Below are positions 6,781-11,094 of a stretch of 11,094 nucleotides of DNA, in pieces. The notes under the pieces were generated by a model. That model worked only from the letters and a program-made list of their open reading frames with translations, was not told the origin of the DNA and ran no database searches. Origin of the DNA: Phycisphaerales bacterium UBA7708 (GTDB lineage: Bacteria > Planctomycetota > Phycisphaerae > Sedimentisphaerales > Anaerohalosphaeraceae); assembly GCA_002482415.1 (NCBI GenBank), contig DLFY01000321.1, forward strand, positions 839 to 11,932, read 5' to 3'. Position 1 is the stretch's first letter. Each line of letters starts with the position of its first letter. The translations under genes were made by a program, and so were the position numbers.

Positions 6781-6831
6781 TGTGCGCTTTGAATTGAGTA
6801 TGATCCGGATTATAAAAATAAGGCGAAAAAA

Positions 6832-8649
6832 ATGTTAAAACGAACACAAACGTGCGGACAGCCCAGAATCAGTGACGTTGGACAGACAGTAATTTTGACC
6901 GGGTGGGTGAATTCCTACCGTGATCACGGAAATCTGGTTTTTATCGACTTACGCGACCGAACCGGGCTGGTGCAGCTTGTTTTCGATCCGGAAAAATACC
7001 CCCAGATTCACAAAATCGCCCGAACTCTGCGATGTGAATGGGTTATCGGTGCCAAGGGTACCGTCCGGCCCCGCGGCGAGGGGATGGAAAACCCCCGCTT
7101 AGCCACCGGCCAGATTGAAGTTGCCGTTGAGGAATTGGAGATTTTCAACCAGTCCAAGACCCCGCCCTTTGAAATCGACAGCAACGTCAATGTCGGCGAA
7201 GAGATTCGCCTGCAATACCGCTATATCGACCTGCGGCGTCCCGGCATGCTCAATCGCCTTGCTGTGCGTCACCGGGTCGCCAAGATCGCACGCGACTATT
7301 ACGATACCAACGGCTTCTGGGAAATCGAAACCCCCATGCTCGGCAAGAGTACGCCGGAAGGGGCCCGCGACTTCCTTGTCCCCAGCCGGCTGTATAAAGG
7401 GTCGTTCTACGCCTTGCCCCAGTCGCCGCAGTTGTTCAAGCAGATTCTGATGGTCTCCAATGTGGATCGCTATTTCCAGATCGTCCGCTGCTTCCGTGAT
7501 GAAGACCCCCGTGCCGATCGTCAGGCCGAGTTTACCCAGATCGACGTTGAAATGAGCTTTGTTCAGGCTGATGATGTGATGAAAATGAACGAAGCCCTGA
7601 TTGTCCGCGTTTTCAAAGAAGTCCTCGGAATGGATATCCCCACCCCCATTCGCCAGATGACCTATGCACAGGCTATCGAGGAATACGGTATTGACCGTCC
7701 CGACCTGCGGTTTGACATGCGGCTTAAGACCATTACCGATATCGCTGCCGCCAGCACCTTCCAGGTCTTTGTCAACACCGTCAAGAAGGGCGGTATCGTC
7801 AAGGGCTTATGTGTGCCCGGCGGAGCAAAATACTCCCGCAGCGACATCGAAGTAGGCCTGACCCAGTTTGTGACCGAACTGGGCGCCAAAGGTCTGGCCT
7901 GGTTCAAAGTCGGGCCGGACGAAGCCACCGGTGCAATCAGCCTCAAGAGCAATATTGCCAAGTTCTTCACTCCCGAACAGCAAAAGCAATTGATCGAACG
8001 CTTCGGGGCCAACAATGACGACCTGATTCTGATGGTCGCCGACCAGCCTGCCATTGTCAATAAAGTCCTGGCGCCGCTGCGTGTCAAACTCGGTAAAGAT
8101 ACAGGCCTGTGCGATCCCAGCAAGTTTGAATTTGTCTGGGTCATCGATTTCCCGCTGCTGGAATGGAATGCTGACGAAAATCGGTTCGATTCACTGCATC
8201 ACCCCTTTACCGCTCCGGTCCCCGAAGACCTGCATAAACTCGATACCGACCCCGGCAATATCCGCTCTCAGGCCTACGACCTCGTGGTTAACGGTTCGGA
8301 AATCGGCGGCGGTTCGGTGCGTATTCACAACATGGAAACACAGGCCAAAATCTTCGACCTGCTCAAGATTACCCGTCAGCAGGCGATGGATCGGTTTGGC
8401 TTCTTCCTCAAGGCCCTCGAATACGGTGCACCGCCGCACGGCGGCATCGCCTTCGGCCTCGACCGTCTCGTGATGATTCTGACCGGCACCGACAACATTC
8501 GCGACGTGATCGCGTTCCCGAAGACTCAGCGCGGCCAGTGTCTCCTGACCGAAGCTCCCAGCGGTGTCGATCAGGCCCAGCTTGATGAATTGAACCTGAA
8601 GGTCCAGAAACACCTGCACCAGTTGGAAGACAAGCAGGACAAACCGTAA
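6832..8649 (+). CDS. aspS: Aspartyl-tRNA synthetase, bacterial type, probably non-discriminating
   Basis: A 605-aa class IIb synthetase that attaches aspartate to tRNA-Asp in the cytoplasm. The N-terminal OB-fold anticodon domain covers about residues 1-110. Class II motif 1 is around GFWEIETPML (161-170). The substrate-binding YALPQSPQ ends at 200. Motif 2 is FRDEDPRADRQ from 221, and motif 3 is GIAFGLDR (538-545). The bacterial GAD insertion lies between motifs 2 and 3 (about 300-410). Length and order are as in E. coli AspRS. The anticodon domain has His32 (RDHG) where the E. coli enzyme has Leu (RDLG), and Gly84 where E. coli has Lys by hand alignment. These are the residues linked to non-discriminating enzymes that also charge tRNA-Asn. 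AAGG lies before the ATG. The histidine kinase gene follows by 64 bp without a terminator. Confidence 0.97.
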   Translation: MLKRTQTCGQPRISDVGQTVILTGWVNSYRDHGNLVFIDLRDRTGLVQLVFDPEKYPQIHKIARTLRCEWVIGAKGTVRPRGEGMENPRLATGQIEVAVEELEIFNQSKTPPFEIDSNVNVGEEIRLQYRYIDLRRPGMLNRLAVRHRVAKIARDYYDTNGFWEIETPMLGKSTPEGARDFLVPSRLYKGSFYALPQSPQLFKQILMVSNVDRYFQIVRCFRDEDPRADRQAEFTQIDVEMSFVQADDVMKMNEALIVRVFKEVLGMDIPTPIRQMTYAQAIEEYGIDRPDLRFDMRLKTITDIAAASTFQVFVNTVKKGGIVKGLCVPGGAKYSRSDIEVGLTQFVTELGAKGLAWFKVGPDEATGAISLKSNIAKFFTPEQQKQLIERFGANNDDLILMVADQPAIVNKVLAPLRVKLGKDTGLCDPSKFEFVWVIDFPLLEWNADENRFDSLHHPFTAPVPEDLHKLDTDPGNIRSQAYDLVVNGSEIGGGSVRIHNMETQAKIFDLLKITRQQAMDRFGFFLKALEYGAPPHGGIAFGLDRLVMILTGTDNIRDVIAFPKTQRGQCLLTEAPSGVDQAQLDELNLKVQKHLHQLEDKQDKP

Positions 8650-8713
8650 TTGCTGACTGCTGCGGCTGTCACCCAAAGCGTAAAATCCATCTGTGCAAAC
8701 AGCATGAGGATGT

Positions 8714-10327
8714 ATGGCATTGAATTGGCGAAAAAGGCTTGATACGATTTTAGAAAAGCTTCGCTTAAAGCCTCTGTCGCTGGCCGAAAAATGCCGCATT
8801 CAGTTTGGCGCCGCGGTTGTTTTCAGCCTGATTCTGGCCCTGTGGGTTCCGTATTTCTGGATGGGCAAGCTGACGGAAAAAAATGCACTCGATTCCGGGC
8901 GTGCCGTTGCTCAGAGTATCTTTGAACAGCATTTTCGCCTGCCGGCACATGGCCAGGATGCCTTGCCGATGATTGATGAGACCGGCCAGATGCGTGCCGC
9001 CGATGATACGGTTGCCCAGTGGTTCCGCATTGATCAGGAAAAAGGCCCCGCCGGTCTGGACCCGGCCCTTCAGAAAAAACTCAAGCTTCTTCAAAAGGAC
9101 GCGAATGTTCAGGATATCGGCTGGAAATCATCGGTCGATGGTGTGACCAGGAATATGTATCTGCATCTGGTCAGGGCCAGCGAACAGTGCCTGGTCTGCC
9201 ATAATCCGCAGGGTTCCGCCACCGCCTATAATAAAAATCAGGAAATCGGCGTCATCTGGGTTCAGACATCCGCCCAGGAGTTTTCCAAGACTCAGCTTCT
9301 CAATTGCCTCTGGATTATTGTTGCCGGGTTGCTGGCCGCCACCGGCGCGATGGTTGCCTTCTATGCCATCACTCAACGGGTTATTCTGCGACCCATTCGC
9401 CAGTTGCGGGCACTGGTTAATAATATCGCAGAAGGTAATTATGATGTTCGCAGCGCCATTAAAACCGGCGACGAGTACGAACGCCTGTCCGATGCGTTCA
9501 ATCACATGCTGGATAACTTGATGGAATCACAGGCCAAGCTCCAGAAAGCCAACCAGCAGCTCGACGCCAAAATCGCCCAGCTTTCGGACAAAAATATCGA
9601 GCTGTTCAAGGCCAACAAGCTCAAGAGCGAATTCCTGGCCAATATGTCGCATGAATTCCGTACCCCGCTCAATGCCATTCTGGGTTTTGCCGAACTGCTG
9701 CGTGAAAAACCCGGCGCCGACATCGAAAAATCCCGCCGGTATGCTGAAAACATTGTCACCAGCGGTCGTTCGCTGCTGAATATGATTAATGACCTGCTCG
9801 ATCTGGCCAAGGCTGAGGCGGGCAAACTGACCCTGCATATCGAGCGTACCAGCATTCAGCAGCTTTGCGAAGGCTTGTCGGCTTTCTTTCTTCCGTTGAC
9901 GGAAAAGAAAAAGCTGTCGCTTGAAATTGAAGTGGACCCCAAAATCCCGCTGGTGATGACCGACAGCGGCAAAGTTCAGCAGATTCTCTACAACCTTTTG
10001 AGCAATGCCATCAAATTCACCGGCGAAGGCGGACGCATTGATGTCAAAGCCACAATGCCGACGGATATTACCGTGCGCATTGCCGTTATCGATACCGGCT
10101 GCGGTATTCCTCCTGAAGCTCAGGACCAGATATTCGAAAAATTCCGCCAGTTGGACGGCTCCATTACCAGGCTGGGTGAAGGCACTGGTTTGGGTCTGGC
10201 CATCTGCAAGCAATTGACTGATTTGCTGGCCGGAACCATTGGCCTCAAGAGCGAACCGGGCAAAGGCTCCACTTTCTGGCTGGAAATCCCCGTCCATCTC
10301 CAGACCCAGGCCGAAGAAAAAAAATAG
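8714..10327 (+). CDS. Membrane sensor histidine kinase with DUF3365 (Tll0287-like) CxxCH heme domain and HAMP
   Basis: A 537-aa transmembrane kinase. Helix 1 is about residues 31-50. The periplasmic domain (about 51-194) ends with SEQCLVCHNPQGSA, in which C159-LV-C162-H163 is a c-type heme-binding motif, as in DUF3365/Tll0287-like sensors. Helix 2 is about 196-220. HAMP is about 221-275 (RPIRQLRALVNNIAEGNYDV), followed by a coiled coil to about 300. HisKA has NMSHEFRTPLNAILGF with phospho-acceptor His313. The ATPase domain has the N box NLLSNAIKFTG (427-437), G1 DTGCGI (460-465) and G2 GTGLGLAI (490-497). There is no receiver domain and no response regulator gene in the window, so the partner is unknown. 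The likely input is redox state or a small ligand at the heme. GAGG lies 4 bases before the ATG. It may be co-transcribed with aspS. Confidence 0.92.
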   Translation: MALNWRKRLDTILEKLRLKPLSLAEKCRIQFGAAVVFSLILALWVPYFWMGKLTEKNALDSGRAVAQSIFEQHFRLPAHGQDALPMIDETGQMRAADDTVAQWFRIDQEKGPAGLDPALQKKLKLLQKDANVQDIGWKSSVDGVTRNMYLHLVRASEQCLVCHNPQGSATAYNKNQEIGVIWVQTSAQEFSKTQLLNCLWIIVAGLLAATGAMVAFYAITQRVILRPIRQLRALVNNIAEGNYDVRSAIKTGDEYERLSDAFNHMLDNLMESQAKLQKANQQLDAKIAQLSDKNIELFKANKLKSEFLANMSHEFRTPLNAILGFAELLREKPGADIEKSRRYAENIVTSGRSLLNMINDLLDLAKAEAGKLTLHIERTSIQQLCEGLSAFFLPLTEKKKLSLEIEVDPKIPLVMTDSGKVQQILYNLLSNAIKFTGEGGRIDVKATMPTDITVRIAVIDTGCGIPPEAQDQIFEKFRQLDGSITRLGEGTGLGLAICKQLTDLLAGTIGLKSEPGKGSTFWLEIPVHLQTQAEEKK

Positions 10328-10332
10328 AACGC

Positions 10333-10363
10333 CAGGGCGGGTGTTATGTGCCGTCCCTGTTTT
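10333..10363. terminator. Bidirectional intrinsic terminator between convergent genes
   Basis: CAGGGCGG (10333-10340) pairs with CCGTCCCTG (10351-10359): eight base pairs with one bulged base, and a 10-base loop. On the plus strand TTTT follows (10360-10363), serving the kinase gene. On the minus strand a long T-run follows, the complement of the A-run at 10317-10324, serving the membrane protein gene. The stop codon of the minus-strand gene (10344-10346) lies in the loop. Confidence 0.7.
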
Positions 10364-11094
10364 GTATCGTCCACAGCCAGGGACAAACCCGCTTATAGTG
10401 CCGGCAGTACAGCCCGATCACACGCATGGCGTACAGCATTCCAAGGACTGCGGCCAATCGGCCGATCAAAAAAAGGACCGTCTTGAGCGTCGTTATATCT
10501 TTACTTGTGGCAAACGTGAACAGGCTGAAAAACCAGCCCACAAAGGCAATGTCAGCAATCACGGTGGTTACCAGGTAGGGCCAAAATGTTTTGGTTATTG
10601 TCCGAATCAGCACGTCCGGCCGAAAGACAGCAACCCACGGTGGGGTATCCATTCCGAATATCGCTAAAATCAGCCCGAATAAAAAGCCCGATGTCAGCAT
10701 CAAGACTCCCTTGATCCACACGGAGACAATTCCCATAGATTCCAGCCAGGCGGCAACGGCCATGCTTGGAATCAGAGATAAAAAGGCTGCAACAATAAAC
10801 AGATAGATGGACTTAATCAGGTTGCCCAGATATTCAAATCCAAAACCGATATCCAGTTCCGGCAGGCTTTCCGGATACATCGCGGTTGCACCAATGATTT
10901 GAAAATAATACCAGCACAGCCCGCCCAGTGTAAAAAACTGCGTAATCCACCCCACGATCAGCGGCGGGCGGAATCCGCCGCCGGAAGCCCCGGTTACCGA
11001 AAACGAATAATCCAGGTCCCCCAGATAAAACTGAAACACCGTCATTGCCAGGCAGAATACAAGGCCAACGATGCTGTCTTTAACGAACAGGCCT
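10344..11094 (-). CDS. Multi-spanning membrane protein of unknown function, 5' end missing
   Basis: The frame stays open to the right edge, upstream of the ATG at 11045, and the extra residues (DSIVGLVFCLAMTVFQFYLGD) form a continuous hydrophobic stretch. The gene therefore very probably begins beyond the window, and the ATG at 11045 is internal. About 250 residues are visible with five or six hydrophobic segments, counted from the ATG at 11045: the entering segment, about 28-52 (IVGWITQFFTLGGLCWYYFQ), 78-98, 104-130, 155-176 and 187-206. Charged residues lie in short loops, and the tail CRHYKRVCPWLWTIQNRDGT is probably cytoplasmic. No catalytic motif is visible. It could be a Yip1- or DUF4013-like planctomycete membrane protein, but that is a guess from layout. 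It converges on the kinase gene and shares a terminator with it. Confidence 0.7.
   Translation of the reverse strand, partial: GLFVKDSIVGLVFCLAMTVFQFYLGDLDYSFSVTGASGGGFRPPLIVGWITQFFTLGGLCWYYFQIIGATAMYPESLPELDIGFGFEYLGNLIKSIYLFIVAAFLSLIPSMAVAAWLESMGIVSVWIKGVLMLTSGFLFGLILAIFGMDTPPWVAVFRPDVLIRTITKTFWPYLVTTVIADIAFVGWFFSLFTFATSKDITTLKTVLFLIGRLAAVLGMLYAMRVIGLYCRHYKRVCPWLWTIQNRDGT

Noticed and set aside
6665..6847. Minus-strand frame of 60 codons in the photolyase-aspS gap
   Set aside because: It runs through both promoter regions and the aspS start, and has no ribosome binding site.
7662..8144. Minus-strand open frame of 160 codons opposite aspS
   Set aside because: It is antisense to the conserved AspRS GAD region, with Ser- and Arg-rich shadow composition.
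8650..8713. Gap between aspS and the kinase gene as a terminator or promoter site
   Set aside because: No stem with a T-run and no pair of promoter boxes was found in the 64 bp.
8191..8799. Minus-strand open frame of 202 codons opposite the end of aspS
   Set aside because: It lies antisense to conserved class II synthetase motifs and crosses into the kinase gene; no protein features.
9527..10297. Long open frame on the minus strand (256 codons) opposite the kinase gene
   Set aside because: It mirrors the codon bias of the well-supported kinase gene and has low-complexity content, no Shine-Dalgarno sequence and no recognisable domain.

Overview
The window looks like a stretch of bacterial chromosome of roughly 50% GC by eye. 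It carries housekeeping and stress-related genes and no phage, plasmid, rRNA, tRNA or CRISPR signal. The gene style fits Planctomycetota (Phycisphaerae-like): a DUF3365-type heme sensor kinase, weak Shine-Dalgarno sequences, and a class II photolyase next to an NDUFA9-like SDR. This placement is an impression from the proteins and is weak. TGA is an ordinary stop in this genome, since at least two intact genes end with it.

Left part (1-2800, minus strand): the 5' part of a tatA-type twin-arginine translocase gene with a good promoter; then, running toward it, a YghZ/Gpr-like aldo/keto reductase and, upstream of that, a MATE efflux gene. The MATE and reductase genes are 64 bp apart with no clear terminator between them, so they are probably co-transcribed. 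A perfect inverted repeat lies just upstream of the MATE gene.

Middle part (2890-6780, minus strand): a probable operon that starts at a strong promoter at 6629-6657. It contains a class II CPD photolyase, an AT-rich 309-aa anchored protein of unknown function, a short stretch resembling a second copy of the photolyase C-terminus, an NAD(P)-binding SDR whose start overlaps the stop of that stretch (ATGA), and a small three-helix membrane protein interrupted by one in-frame TGA. A textbook intrinsic terminator closes the unit. The photolyase carries an in-frame copy of a palindromic repeat of the kind found dispersed in many bacterial genomes.

Right part (6752-11094): aspS (plus strand) has its own sigma70-like promoter and is followed by an orphan membrane histidine kinase with a periplasmic CxxCH heme motif. 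A bidirectional terminator separates the kinase from a convergent, 5'-truncated multi-spanning membrane protein gene.

Nothing here amounts to a clearly new multi-gene system. The best leads are the interrupted small membrane protein, whose TGA is followed at a fixed distance by a perfect hairpin; the duplicated photolyase tail flanking the AT-rich orphan gene; and the repeat-derived peptide inside the photolyase.
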